Source of the DNA: Cryptomeria japonica
Lineage: Eukaryota > Streptophyta > Pinopsida > Cupressales > Cupressaceae
Reading direction: 5' to 3'
Assembly: GCF_030272615.1 (NCBI RefSeq)
Contig: NC_081411.1
Coordinates: 45,337,517 to 45,401,516, forward strand
DNA: 64,000 nt
Positions 44,678-57,949 of the stretch are shown piece after piece; the stretch's first letter is position 1; the number at the start of each line of letters is the position of its first letter. The notes beneath the pieces are model-generated. The model was not told the DNA's origin, ran no database searches, and saw only the letters and a program-made list of their open reading frames with translations. Position numbers and translations under genes: made by a program.

Positions 44678-46740
44678 ATGGAAATAAATGAGTCTTCCTC
44701 CTCAAAATCTCCCATGTTTGATGGATCTAATTGTGCCTTCTGGAGCAGAAGAATGGAGACCTATATTTCCTTACGTGGCTTTGATGTGTGCATGTCTTTA
44801 AAGAATGGGTATACTATCCTTAGAGTTCCTCCCACTGATCTGGATGATAAGAAGGAGTATGAGAATAATGCAAAGGCTAAACATGCTATCCTAAGCGGGT
44901 TGTCAAATAATGAGTTTGTCAAGGTCATGCATTGTTCATCCGCCAAGGAGATGAGATAAAATGTAGAGGTTATTTGAAGGAAATGCCAGAGTCAAAGAGG
45001 CCAAGCTGCAATCACTAAGGGGTTGACTTGAAGGCATCAAGATGAAGGATGAAGAAAAGATTGCATACTACCTTAACAAAAGAGCTGAAACTATGAAAAC
45101 CATCAGAGGACTTGGATAAGAAATTGTAGATGAGATTATTGTCAAGAATGTACTTAGATCCCTCACATCTAAGTATGATACTAAGGTTTTTGACATAGAG
45201 GAAGCCAAGGATCTGAAGACCTTCACAATGGATGAGTTATTTGGCTCTCTAAAAACCTATGAAGTGAGAATAATCGATGAAGCATCCTCAAGAAAATAGG
45301 CAGCATTCAACTCCATCAAAAAGGGCAAGGAAGAGGTTGCTCATAAAGGATTGAGTGAAAACTCAGATGCAGTTGTAGAAAAATTTATCAGAAAGCTCAA
45401 GAGAGGATCTGGCAAGTATAAAGGAAAGTTACCACTCAAATACTTTAACTGTGGTAAGGTTGGACACTTTTCTACAAAATGTCCTTATAATAAAATCGAT
45501 GGAGATGAGCGAAGACATTTTGGAAGATCTATTGGTAAAGACAAAGAAAGAAGTGTCTACCCACAAGGAAGAAGAGGATTCTGAAAGAAGAACATCCTAT
45601 ATTCTATTGAGGATGATGCCACAAATGAAGAAAGTGCTTCAGAAGATGACTACCATGAGAATGAAATAAAATTCAATGTCTTTATGGCACTTGATGAACC
45701 GATGGGTGAAGATGAGGAAGAAGAAGACATTGAGGCCAAAGTGGATCTAGAAGGTGAGCTCATAAGTGCTCTTGAGGAGCTGAGTAAAACAAAAAGAGAA
45801 CTCAAGAAGTTCAAGCTTACTACAGTAGAAGAACAAGGTCTCTTGAAGCAATCCCTGGATGAGTCCAATCAAGTTATATCTAACTTGAAACTCCAATTGA
45901 AAGAAGCCAAGAGGATATGTGAAGTTACATCCTCTGATCTGATGAAGAAGGAAAAAGAGCATCAAGATCTAAAAGCAGAAGTAGTGAAGCTCAGAAAGGA
46001 GTTTGAAAAGAATAAGGAAAAAATGAAAGTGAGATAATAATATGAAGGCAACATCAAAGCCTTAGACAAGATGTTAAGCAAACAGAAGCAATCTAAAGAT
46101 ACTGGTGGCTTAGGATTTGAAGAAGGACAAAGCTCAAATAGACAATACACATCTGGTAAGGAGATACAATTCTCTTCTTCAAGCGAAGGTGAAGAGAAGA
46201 AGACATTCACGGTAAACAAGGATACCAGTAAGAAAAAACTTATGCAAAAGCTATAAGAAACCACCACACAAATCGGTATACACAATCAATGAACTGAAGG
46301 CCACACTCAATGTAACGAAATCTAGATCTTAGGAAAAATCCAAGAGTTGATCATGAAGGATTCATTAACAACATGAAAGAAAGACCTCTGGTGAGATAGT
46401 CATTTGCAGGACCAAGGCAACCTAACCAGTACATTCCAAACTTTCATGGTTATTGTCACCGGTGTAACAAATTTGGACATAAGTTAGCTGATTGTAGACT
46501 AACCAATAAGCTCATTAAGGCTTATGAAAGTAGGAATCCATTTAGTGCACTCTGGGATATGAATATTGTTTGCTATCAGTGCAATGGATTTGGTCATAGA
46601 AGTTTTTAATGTAGGAAAAGTAAACCAACATCCTATAATAGTTTCAAAGATTCATCTTTCAATGTAAATGTGAAATGCTATAATTGTCAAGAGTTTGAAC
46701 ATATAGATTTTTTGTAATAATAGGAAAATCAAGAAGAAGA
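44678..46740 (+). pseudogene. gag: E4 gag with coiled coil and zinc knuckles
   Basis: ATG 44678: MEINESSSSKSPMFDGSNC...FWSRRMETYI, the usual Copia gag start (LKFDG.NY..W..M). The frame changes near 44956; the capsid continues to about 45300. Knuckle 1 near 45450 (FNCGKVGHFSTKC) has lost its first Cys. A long coiled coil (45684-46037, LEELSKTKRELKKFKL...) follows, then knuckles CHRCNKFGHKLADC (about 46452) and CYQCNGFGHRSF-stop-C (about 46570), and a third damaged one (CYNCQEFEH). Gag with a coiled coil between knuckle groups is the template for E3 and E6. Confidence 0.75.
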
Positions 46741-46862
46741 GGACAAATCCTAATTAGGAACCGACAACCAAGCCAGAGCATGAAATTGTAGGTGATAAGA
46801 AGAAGGAAACTAAATCGGTACGGGTTGAGAAAGAAAAGGACAAGGAAGAATCAAGTCTGATA

Positions 46863-47045
46863 GTGCCGACTGCGCTACATGCTGAAAGAAGAAATCTATG
46901 GGTTTTAGATAATGGTTGTTCCAACCACATGACTAGTGATATAAATAAATTTATCAAACTTGAAGACTGGAATGGTGGCTCAGTAATATTTGGAGATAAC
47001 TCATTAGTAAAGATAAATGGAAAAGGTACTGTAAAATTTGATTGA
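46863..47045 (+). pseudogene. pol: E4 protease
   Basis: WVLDNGCSNHMTSD is the Copia protease loop with Ser/Thr of DSG changed to Asn. The flap region VIFGDNSLVKINGKGTV follows, then a stop. Probably inactive. Confidence 0.75.
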
Positions 47046-47942
47046 AAATTGAAAGCACATAATGTGTATTATGTGGAAGGCCTGAAGAACAACTTCTTGA
47101 GTGTGAGTCAGATGTGTGACAAAGGTTATAAATTCACCTTTGATTCTATCGATTGCTAGATAAAGAAGGAGAGTATTGGTCAAACTGTAGCCGAAGGAAA
47201 GAGGACAGATGGTAATGTCTACAATCTGAAAGAATGTTTTGAATCACAATGCATGTTGGGACAAGTGGATGAAAGCTGGTTGTGGCACAAAAGATTAGGC
47301 CACATAAATTTTGATAATCTAGTTGCAGTAAACAAAAAGGGGTATGTAAGAAATATACCACCAATTATCAAACCGGTGAGAACATTTTGTGATGAATGTG
47401 TGAAAGGTAAGCAAACTAAGGTGAGCTTGAGGACAAAAGAACACAACACCTCAAGACCACTTGAAATAGTACATACAAATCTTTATGGTCCAACTAGGAC
47501 AAGAGCTCTTGCTGGTGAAAGATATTTTATTCTCTTCATTGATGAATATTCAAGAATGACATGGGTCACTTTCCTACAAGATAAATCACAAGCATTTGAC
47601 AGATTCAAGAACTTTAGGAAGATTGTGGAGAAGGAAAGTGGGTGCAAGCTGAAATGTCTAAGATCAGACTAGAGTGGAGATTTCACATCAATTGAGTTTG
47701 AAGATTACTATGAAAGACATGGAATTAGAAGGCAATACTCAACCCCCATGACACCACAAAAAAATGTTGTGGTAGAAAGGAAGAACAAGACAACCAAGGA
47801 GATGGCTAGAACCATGTTAAATGAGGCAAGTTTGTCAGACATGTATTGGAAGGAAGCAGTTCATAATGTTGCATATACCTTGAACCGGGTTCAACTAAGA
47901 ACAAACAATAGAATGACACCTTATGAGTTGTGGTATGACTGA
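47046..47942 (+). pseudogene. pol: E4 integrase
   Basis: Pre-integrase zinc finger: LWHKRLGHINFDNL with CDECVKGKQ. First catalytic Asp is replaced by Asn (VHTNLYGP, about 47470; usual VHTDLCGP). The second is in LRSD (47661-47672) directly before a TAG. The Glu is in VVVERKNKTTKEMARTML (about 47757). YTLNRV and TPYELWY follow in order. Confidence 0.8.
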
Positions 47943-48257
47943 AAACCATCAGTCAAGTACTTCAAGGTGTTTGGAAGCATGTGTTTTATCAAGAGAGATA
48001 TGGATGGTTTATGTAGTTTTGATTCCAGGAGTGTTGAAGGAATCTTCCTTGGTTACTCATCTAATAGAAAGGCCTATAAATGCTACAAAAAAAGACTATG
48101 AAGAGTCATTGAAAGTGTGCATGTAAGAGTTGATGATGACATGCATAAAGAAAGACAAGCACAAGTGAGCTGGTATGATGATTTTGGTGACGAAGGTGAA
48201 GAAGCTCAGTGACACAATGAACCGGAAGAAGCATTCAAAAAAGTCCCTAACCGATAT

Positions 48258-49865
48258 GTGCAGATGAACCACCTAGAAGAGAAGATTTTAGGTAATAAGA
48301 GTGATGGTGTGCAGACTAGGAGAAGAATTTGCCGGAATGATGAACAAGTTTGCTTCTGCCTCATGACTGAAGTTGAACCTAAAATATTCAATGAGGCGAG
48401 CAAAAGTCAGAAATGGATGGATGCCATGGAAGAAGAGTTGCAACAGATTGAGAAGAACTAGACTTGGGAATTAGTCCCTAGACCAGAAGACATGAACATC
48501 ATTGGTACCAAATGGTTCTACCGAAATAAGATGAATGAACAAGGAAAAATAGTTAGGCATAAAGCTAGACTTTTGTGCAAGGGTTACTCTCAAGTAGAGG
48601 GCATTGATTTTGAAGAAACATTTGCACTTGTAGCAACATTAGAAGCAATTGGAATGTTTCTAGCTCTTTTTTCCTACAAGGGTTATAAGGTATATGAAAT
48701 GGATGTAAAATCTTCCTTCCTCAATGGAAATTTGGAAGAATTGTACATAGAGCAACTGGAAGGGTTTTTGTTACATGATGAAACCTTTGTGTGTCGCTTG
48801 AAGAAATCCCTGTATGGCTTAAAGCGGGCTCCTAGAACATGATATTCAAGGCTATATCAGTATCTGAAGGAGAAAGGATTGAAAAAGGAGAGTGCTGACA
48901 ACAATTTTTATATTAAGAAAGATGGAAATCACATGATCATTGTGGTTGTGTATGTAGATGACATTATTTTTGGAGGCAAAAAGGACACCCTTTGCAAAGA
49001 ATTTTCCGTTCAGATGCAGTCAGAATTTTAGATGTCAATGCTTGGAGAATTGACATGATTCCTTGGTTTGTAGATATCACAACAAGATAAGGGAATCTTT
49101 ATCTCACAAACCAGGTATGCAAAGGACATGTTAAAGAAATTTCAAATGGAGGATTGCAAACCGATGAGTACCCCCATGGTGACCATAAGAAAATTAAGAA
49201 AGAATGATGAATCACTGGTGGTGGATTAGACATTGTATAGATCCATGATAGGTAGCTTATTGCATCTTACTGCTTTTAGACCAGATATAGTTCAAGCACA
49301 TATGAATGTCGTAAGCATAATATTTAGGTACCTACAAGGCAAAATCAGTTATGGATTGTGGTACCCCAAACAAGGGGAATTCATCTTGGAAGCATATATT
49401 GATGTTGATTGGCTAGGTTGCATTGATGACTAAAAGAGCACAAGTGGTGGTGCATTCTTCCTAGGTGACCAATTGGTCTCATGGCATAGCAAGAAGCAAG
49501 ATTTAGTCTCTCTATCAATCATTGAAGTAGAATACATTTTTGTTGGTACATGCTACTCTCTGGTGCTTTGGATGAAGCAAACCCTCAAGGACATATAGGT
49601 GGACATTTCAGATCCTATTTCTATCCGGTGTGATAATTCAAGTGCCATCAACATATCAAAGAATCCGGTAATGCATTCAAGGACAAAGAATATAGCCATC
49701 AAGTATCACTTTCTCAGAGAAAAGGTTGAGGGACAGGAAGTAAAGATGGAATATGTTCCTACCAGAGAACAAGTGGTAGACATCTTCACCAAACCATTGT
49801 CGATAAGATCTTTTGAGTACTTAAGACACAAGTTGGGAGTTGTGTCACCTTCCTCATGTAAATAA
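48258..49865 (+). pseudogene. pol: E4 reverse transcriptase and RNase H
   Basis: [71 protein letters not shown], catalytic VYVDDIIFGG at about 48945-48975. RNase H: FRPDIVQAHMNV, IDVDWLGCIDD-stop-KSTSGGAFFLG, IRCDNSSAINISKNP, HFLREKVEGQEVKMEYV and DIFTKPL, ending TAA 49863-49865. About seven stops. All in one frame. The RNase H motif normally reading YSDADWAG is YIDVDWLG. Confidence 0.85.
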
Positions 49866-50117
49866 GTTTGTAAGGAGTTATATGGTTCAAGGGGAGTTCA
49901 TAGCAGCATCTATATCTCTGTAAGCACATGCTGAACCCAAGGAATGTTCAGGGTTTTACGTCATAGTATCGGCTGTAATCACTAAGCAAAGATTTGACAA
50001 AGGGGGAGATAAGTTTGAATTAAAGGGCAAAGAATAAAGTACCCTTCCCTTTTTCATTGAGTTAAATGGGGATAAATCTATTAATGTGAAATCTTGCAGT
50101 GAGTTGACATCAATGCC

Positions 50118-50129
50118 AAAGGGGGAGAT
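50118..50129 (+). promoter_or_regulatory. E4 polypurine tract
   Basis: AAAGGGGGAGAT before the 3' LTR; identical to that of E3. Confidence 0.85.
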
Positions 50130-51794
50130 TGTTGGCATTATTGTCATTAGGTTTTCATTGATGTAAACTGGTTTGGCATGGTCACCGGTGAGTAAGAAGT
50201 GTTGATCGGTATGGGAGAAGTAAGACATGATGATTTAAATCCATATATGTGTAAGAATATAGAAGGTAGGTTACCGGTACACATGAAATGCATCATCTAC
50301 CGATAAAGAGGCTCACCGGTAAGGCAAGCAAGCAAGCATAAGAAGAACTAAAGAATGTGACCTGGAATACATAGAGAAATTTAATACTGCTAGTAAATGG
50401 ACTGAGATGTTGGACCAACATGTTTGATGAAAGTTCAAGTTGATCCACTAATAGAGAAGAGGTATGTAGGTATGAAGGCCTGCTGGTGAAGTTAGGTTTT
50501 ACCGGTAAGGTGAGTTTAACTAGTAGTCAATCTTGGTCGGTGAAGAATGTCAAACTGACATAGAAAAACTAGCATAGATGGATGCTGAAAAGGATAACAG
50601 GTGGAAGCTAGGTGTTGATCATGCAGAGGTCGGTGAAGTGTTCATTGACATAACAGTCAGCAAGAAGGTCAACTTTAATGAAGAACTTGCAAATCATGGA
50701 AGGATGGCAGAAGGTTGCGGCTCAAGGAAGACAAGGTGGAAAGAGATTGAACTGATCCGGCAAGAAGATCTTATCTTCGTACCCATTTGTTGAAGGAAAT
50801 AGTTGAGCCATTAATGGCGTTTGACAGAGAAACACCAAAAAGCATAGTGCAAACATTAAAATATAGAAAATGCACATTGGAATGTGAGATGTTGGTGGTG
50901 ATGAACGATGACATGCAAATTATCTCTCTGGAAAAGTAGATCAGATCAAATCTAATACGGATCAAGTTGGTGAAGGCAAAACCTAACATGAGATTATTTG
51001 AATGTTATTTTGACAAGATCCCTCGAAGATAAATATGTGAGCTCGAGACTGGAATCAGTTGATGCTTGATGCAAAGTGTGAGAAAAAATGAGCCTGAGGA
51101 AGAAGAAAGATTATCTGCCTTATAGTTTATTCTGAGAAAGTTGCAGTGTATTTTAGCAGGCATACCGCTAAGAGGGTCTAACCCGTGAGGTGTGATTGGT
51201 CAAGAAGGCATCCAAGAGTGACATAGTGTGGTGTGAGGCTAAGGAAGAAGAAAGAGAGACTAGGAGGAACTAGTGAGTGATCAGAGTGAGAAATCTGATA
51301 ACCGACAGTGTGAGAACCAATGAAGAAGAGGAGATTGTTAACCGGTAGAAATCCATTGATCAGGTGTTGTAGAACTCATTTGCAGCCAAGTGCTATAACT
51401 GTATCAAAATTTAATTTCATTATACAACACTGAGTTGGTGCTTGGTGGAGGGGTTGGTTCTCCTTGGGTTGGTGCCCTAAATTAGTATGGGTTGGGGCTC
51501 CTTACGTTGGTGCCCTAAATCATTGTAATATGTTGTTTCATTGTGAGGCTGGATTGAAGCGGTAGACTCTAGCAACATTTCTCACTGAGGTTTTTCCCAT
51601 ATTGGGTTTTCCTTGTACATTTGATGTTGTGGGTTATGCATTTGTGTGTCTGCCTCTTTTGATATCCACATTTATCTTACCGGTTTGACCGTTTAGTGTT
51701 TAGGTTGACAACCAATATTCCAACCGTTGTTAAAGAGAAAATATTTCAAGAACCACTGATTCACCCCCCTCTCAATGGTGCATTGTGCTCAACA
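50130..51794 (+). repeat. E4 3' LTR
   Basis: 1665 bp, TGTTGGCATT...CTCAACA; retains more ACCGGT-type words than the 5' copy, which reads ACTAGT or ACCGAT at several of the same places, a pattern suggesting CpG decay. Confidence 0.85.
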
Positions 51795-51799
51795 ATTTG

Positions 51800-52206
51800 A
51801 TATTTTGGTAGTTATTTTGCACAATAATATTCTAAAATGAGTAAAATTTGATTATTTTTATGTTAAAAATACTAGTTAAAATAAATAAAAAATATGCGAA
51901 TCTAACTTCATAGTTACATAAATAAATAAAACTTTAACATAAAATTAGGAAATTCACTAGTATAAAATTATTTTATTGCATTGTTTTATCATATCTAATT
52001 TTTCCCAACTATTGGAGGTTCAAATTTAGGCCCAATTGAAATAGTTGATATTTTAGGAAATTGTGCAAGATATTAAACGTCTATAGAAAAAATAAAATTA
52101 AGTTATATAGATTGATACATTACAATTTGAAAAATAACAACACAATTGATATTTTGGTATTCAGTTTGAAAAATAATATTTTAAAATGAGTAAAATTTGA
52201 TTACTT
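51800..52206. repeat. Junction between R copies: end of copy 1 and an extra R-end segment
   Basis: 51800-51890 continues copy 1 after E4. 51930-52203 repeats the last about 330 bp of R (AAATTAGGAAATT...ATGAGTAAAATTTGATTA) once more, so R copies are joined tail-to-head with one extra tail. No gene. Confidence 0.6.
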
Positions 52207-53139
52207 GGGGTGATTTTTCTATACACATTGGACTATAATGGAGCCCACTTTTCCTTCTCAAAAAATTTCCATTTTTGGAAACTTTCTATTTTCAAAATGT
52301 ATTTATTTTTGTACAATGTCTATTTTAAAAACATTCTATTTGTGGATATTTTCTGTTTTGACAAAATTACTATGCTAAACAAATTTCTATTTTCATAAAC
52401 CCTTCTAGCCTTTCAAGCCCTAATTGACATGTTAGTTTTTTGGTTGTAACTTGATCATACGGAGTCAAAATTGTGAAAACAAAATATCATCAAAAAATTG
52501 GTTCTAGCATTGATCTGAATCTACAAGTTTTTTTTACCAAATTCTACTCCAATTTTTCAGTATTGGGCCACCAAATTAGCCTTAAGTTTTGCACTTACGG
52601 GGCCATATCTTACATATCTAGACTTTTCTTTTTGAAAACTAAGCATTATTGGAAAGATCATTCAATGTTGTACTCAAATCTACTACTATTTTTTTCATAT
52701 TTTGCCCCATGTATGTTTAATTCATTTTTTGTTTTTTCACTATTTGGTTAATTACTTGGATGTTTTGGAACTTGGGATGGATATGTTTCTTAGAAAGGGT
52801 TGCATTTGATGTACTTTAGATGTTCTGAGATTCTTGGGGTGTCATTATTTTATTTGAAGAGGTATCATGGGGACTTTTATTCATACTTCAGTTGTCCACT
52901 TAGAAAAGGGCAATTATGAGTCTTTGCGATATAACATCCCGATACATTTTAGGTGGCTAGATATGTTGCCTTATTTGTATGGGCTCATACTTGAACCAGT
53001 GAATCCAAAAGGTAAATCAACTTAGGGCAATGTCATAGACCATGTTGTAGGTGTGATTTCTTCTAGGGTTGATTATGACATTATGTGAGCTATGTCAAAC
53101 CTTGAGTGTCATCACACACTTTGGACCCAACTTTAAGAA

Positions 53140-53935
53140 ATGCATGAGGACCCTCATATCTCTTCATTCCTAGAGGATCCTACAATAAATTATCTTCTTC
53201 CCCTTGCACATGCAAATTTCATATCCTTTGATGATGATATTTTAGAGGAGCTTAATTATATCACAGGTCTTTTATGTTCTAATGGATCAGAGGCATATCT
53301 TCATGTTCCTACTCCTTGCATTGAGATCCCATCTCAATCACCTTCATCTTTTATTGTCCTTGATCAGATTGGCATTAGCTTGAATGCATAGACCCCATGG
53401 GACATTATTCATAAAGGCATAGCTACTTTGGGATTCTTATCTTACAGACACATAATCTCTGGTTGTGGAGTCTCAGATTGGAAATCTAGAGTATTATCTT
53501 GACGATATCCATCTCCTCTTTATTGATAGCCACGTCAGTGCTTTCAAACCATTTTCATAACCCATGGAGCTTATTTTTTATCCATTTTTATAGAGTCTTG
53601 ATTTGTCACCTCCTGCATTGATTGTTTATGTACCCTTTTTGTTTTAGGCATCATTATCTTTTATGGACATAGCAACATTTGAGATCTTTTCAGAGGCACA
53701 TGGAATTTAGATTTGGATTCCTACATTTTCAAGATTATGGGTGTGGCTTCTCATATCTCTAGTGGATTTATTTCTTTTGATGGGTTGTTTGTGGCTAGTG
53801 GATTATGCTCTATCTTTAAGAATTCATCATTGGCATTGGAGCTACTTCTTCACTGGGGGGATTCTTATCATTATTTTATCTCTCTTATGGGGGGATATTA
53901 ATTATACTAAATATATCCTTTGGAATAGCAATTAA
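53140..53935 (+). pseudogene. R copy 2 plus-strand ORF remnant
   Basis: MHEDPHISSFLEDPTINYLL...PTPCIEIPSQSPSS, 83 codons, clearly homologous to 39795-40022 and longer by eight codons because the stop of copy 1 is a Gln codon here. The downstream part (53713-53901) reads SYIFKIMGVASHISSGFISF and ends in a hydrophobic segment. Not recognised. Confidence 0.4.
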
Positions 53936-53980
53936 ATTGGACCCAAAATGTTTGCCTCTAGCTAACATGTCCTATTCATT

Positions 53981-56123
53981 TTATACTTTTGATAATAAAT
54001 GAATATGATACCTTGATGAGGTTTGAGTTGTCGATGTATTTTGAGGGTAAAATAAATAAAGGGTAAAGTTTCCATGATTAGCTAAGGGATGAAAAATACT
54101 ATGATGTATCATTATAAATTGCATATTATGCGGGAAATTAAAACACTTTGAATGGTAGAAGGATTCACTTTCATGGATGTGAGGTAAGGATGACCCATTT
54201 TGACACAAAATTGGTTAGAGGTAGGGATAATGGAAAAGGTAACATCTAAGAACCTAATACAAACTTCTATTGGAAGGAAAAAGGAATCTATGGTAGGAAA
54301 AATGAAACTATCATGCACATTGGTGAAGATGTTGGATTGACCACATGTTCCCTAATGAAATTATTGTGTATATAGATGTTGCTTAAATTTTTGTGTAATG
54401 TTAGGTTCACATTTAGGCTTAGGTTTCTCTTGGTCAATCAAGTTTACAACATTGTTGGCTTCATTAATAATCAAGAACAGCTATAAAGTCTCTATTTCCA
54501 TGCTCAACAATATTGGTAGATTTGGAAGGCAAAAGATTGATAAGGATTTAGAAGTTTTCATTAGGAGGCACTATGAATTTATTGCCTTTATCATTCACAC
54601 CATCCACCACTACAGAATTACAGTCAACAAGATCTTTAATTTTATGCTCCAAATGTATACATTTATCCATGTCATGCCTAGGTTGACAATGGTATTGAAT
54701 AATGGCTTTTGATCCAAAAGATGGAGGCATTGCAAGTGTCTGTTGGATGGACATTAGGAAGCTTCATCGTATTATTTTTAATCAGATGAAGAATGCTCTA
54801 GTATACAAGAACTAAAATAGGGGAGTGAATTTGTCATGCTTGAACTTATTTGAAGCGTATGATATAACACAGGTTGTGGATACAACCTGGGTATTAATAT
54901 GACTGGAATAATAATTATTATTATATTTAATGTTATTTCCTAATTTTTTAAAATGTTTCGTGAGAAACTTCATTCCTATCAACTAGAGTCAAAGATGAAG
55001 AGGCTTCATATTGAATAGCTTGAAGTTGATAATTATGTCATGTACAAAATTGTGTAAAAGATGTGAATTCACAAAATAAATATTATCTCTAATTTTTTTC
55101 GTAAATTAAATTAATAAGAATCCTTTGAATATTAGCCCTATGAAGATGATAAGGAATTTGTGCATCCAAAAATTTATATTTACTAATAAAATTAATTTTA
55201 TTTTTTTTGAACACCTTGTTTGTAATATAACAAATCGGCCAAAGTAACTTGTGGCCCAATATTGTATTGAAAATGTTGGATGAATACATGTACCAATTGT
55301 TCAAAATGGATAGTTAAATAACTAGGAAAGGAGAAAAACCATTGCAATACTTTTTCTTTTGAAGCTCTAGAGAAAATATTTGCATGAATCTTTTGATTAT
55401 ATAATAATGTATTGCATAAATTGGAAAACAATTCACATTAGTGTGGAGGTGACCATGCCCATGATATTTCTCCAAATGAGGAATAACAATTTATTGTGGA
55501 AGTGTGGTGCAAAGGATATCAAGGGAAAGTAGGCTACCCGCTAAATATGTAGGGATAGTGAATTGTTGCATTAGTCATTTGTTTTTATAAAGGTGAATCA
55601 TTTTACAATAAGTAGTTTATGGTGGCTTCCTTTAATGAATTGGATTGTTAAGGAGGACTAGAAGGTGTAGTATGACAAGTAGGTAGAACATTGTGGTATA
55701 TGGATGGAGGAGATGACTAAGAAACAAAGGGGAGATTGGTTGAAGGTGGAATATATGAATATTAATTGGTAGGAGTCCTCTCACTAACATGGATTAAATT
55801 ACCATTTTGTGTAGTCATAGGCACAATGAAAAAGCGTTTGTAGGAACATTGGCTATTGATGTAGGAATAGGCATAGATATCTCAACTTGGGTTGGAGGAG
55901 CGGAATGTCTAAGAACTTCAAATCAACTATATAACTTTGTAGTGCTGCAATTCAGTATGTAAGCTATATTGGTGTATAGAACATACATGACATGTTCATC
56001 ATTAATGATGTTACCATTTGAAGAAATTTGATATAGTTGTGGACATATCAGACAAAATTGCATATTTTCATCAAATTCGTTCCTTCTAAATAACAAAATA
56101 GTAGATATAGCCATATTCCACAA
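53981..56123 (-). pseudogene. gag: R copy 2 Gypsy gag and protease remnant
   Basis: Same order as in copy 1: MWNMAISTILL start (56123), capsid core at 55431-55089 (KVLQWFFSFPSYLTIHFEQL, GPQVTLADLLYYKQGV), knuckle YHCQPRHDMDKCIHLEHKIK at 54754-54548, and protease end CVKMGHPYLTSMKVNPSTI at 54318-54112. Frames broken at different places than in copy 1. Confidence 0.6.
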
Positions 56124-56593
56124 AAAAAATCATATAGAAATTGTTGAACACAAACCTTTGGGAATTGTGCTAATATAAAACTTTACATAAAATTAGAAAA
56201 TTGACTAGTATAAAATTATTTTATTGTATTGTGTTATTAGATCTATTTTTCCCAAATATTGAATGTTCAAATTTAGGCCCAGTTGAAATAGTTGATATTT
56301 TAGGAGCTTGTACTAAATATTAACGTCTATTAAAAAAAAAAAAATTAGTTATATAGATTGATACATTACAATTTGAAAAATAACAAGACATTTGATATTT
56401 TGGTAGTCAATTTGCAAAATAATATTTTAAAATGAGTAAAACTTGATTATTTTATGTTAAAAATCCTAATAAAAATAAAAAAATATCAAATGAGAACAAA
56501 TAAGAAGTCTAATCCTTTAGGTCGTTATCCAACGGTATTGCAAAGTAAAAAGAGAAAAATAAGGGACTAAGGAACATGTTTATTATATAACAT

Positions 56594-57575
56594 TTTTAGA
56601 ATCAGAGATCACTGAGAGGGGGGGTGAATCAGTCATCTATTGGAAGTTAAAACTACAAACTTATTCTTTATCCACCAGTCAAAAATGCATAACAGATAAG
56701 AACATAAACATGCAGCAATAAAAGCACAAATCCACAACACCAAAATTTTAATGTGGAAACTCAAAAAGGGAAAAACCACGACGTGGTTAGAATGCACAAT
56801 ATTCATATACTATGGCCAAGAGTACATAAATATTACATACATGGGGAATGTACCTGCATTCAGGCTCACTACATAGAGCTCACTGCTCAGATGAAGTTTC
56901 CCAAAGGGCTACAACCCTCAAGGAGGTCTCACTGACTTACAATCTGATTACAATAATAAAGTACAATAAAATTAACTCTTAAACAACATCTAACTATGCA
57001 AAAATGAGTTTCGGCTAAGCTCTGAATCACTATCTATCACTGCTCTGCTGAATACCTTATTTCTATCTGAGTCAGCTACCAGTTGGTCTGAAAGAAAAAT
57101 ACGCACATGAAACTACACTCTATCATACCAAAACTGATCACCACTTTTCTAACATCACAAAAATCAGTCGCCAAATTGATCTTATTTATTTGGTCATAAC
57201 GCAAAAACAATCTCCTTCATGTCAGCTTCAAGAGATGTAACATGTAGTTCAAAGATGGAATCAATCTTGAATAGCACATAGCAGTGGACCAAAAATTTAT
57301 AACCACACACTTCCTAAAGGTCTTCCCAAACATCGAGCTCACAAAAACAATCACCAAAAACCCCGCAATCATCAAAAAACATTTCAGACCAACACATTAC
57401 CAAAATACCTTGTTCTATCAGTTAACTATCTACCAGTTAACAACAACTTCCAAATAAAATGAATCACGATTGCGGATCGAATCACCATGAAAAATTACCA
57501 TCAATAACAACCCTAAACCAATATCCAGCAAGCAGAAGGTACCATAAGTCACTAAATGAGTGTCAATTGCCAACA
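56594..57575 (-). repeat. E3 3' LTR (left)
   Basis: 982 bp; begins TTTTAGAATCAGAGATC (TG mutated to TT) with the GAGAGGGGGGGTGAATCAG block and ends TTGCCAACA. Followed by the polypurine tract. Confidence 0.85.
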
Positions 57576-57587
57576 ATCTCCCCCTTT
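57576..57587 (-). promoter_or_regulatory. E3 polypurine tract
   Basis: Minus strand AAAGGGGGAGAT next to the 3' LTR. Confidence 0.8.
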
Positions 57588-57949
57588 GGTATTAATGGCA
57601 ACAACTATGAAAAAATGAGTAATTGCTGAAACATGGGAAAGAAACCTATTCACTAGAGGAAAGAATGAAAGAATTTTGAGACTCCCCCTTTGATCAAAAA
57701 TCTATACCAATGAACTAACTTGACTGTACTTTCTATGTACATTTTTTACCTCATCTCCCCCTTTGACAATAATGCCAAAGATGGGATGCAACCCAAAACA
57801 AATATACAAATGAATACTTTATAAATATTTGAATAAATCAACATAAGTATTCTACAAAAATTCCAAGTGAGTCTCCCACCCACTCTTCAGGTTATCCAAA
57901 ATTGTGATAAATGCATTGAATATCGTGCAATAAATTTTTAGCTCTCTCA

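Larger units (their letters stand above)
43003..51794 (+). mobile_element. E4: Ty1/Copia element, 8792 bp
   Basis: LTRs 43003-44602 and 50130-51794, TSD ATTTG (42998-43002, 51795-51799), primer site, gag with coiled coil and knuckles, then PR, IN, RT, RNase H in Copia order, and polypurine tract. LTRs differ at very roughly one base in ten, so E4 is old. Pol lies in one frame with many stops; gag begins in another. Confidence 0.9.
52207..56490. repeat. Large repeat R, copy 2
   Basis: Uninterrupted version of R, about 4.28 kb. It contains the about 130-bp segment (about 52445-52575) missing in copy 1. No terminal inverted repeats and no TG/CA ends. Confidence 0.75.
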
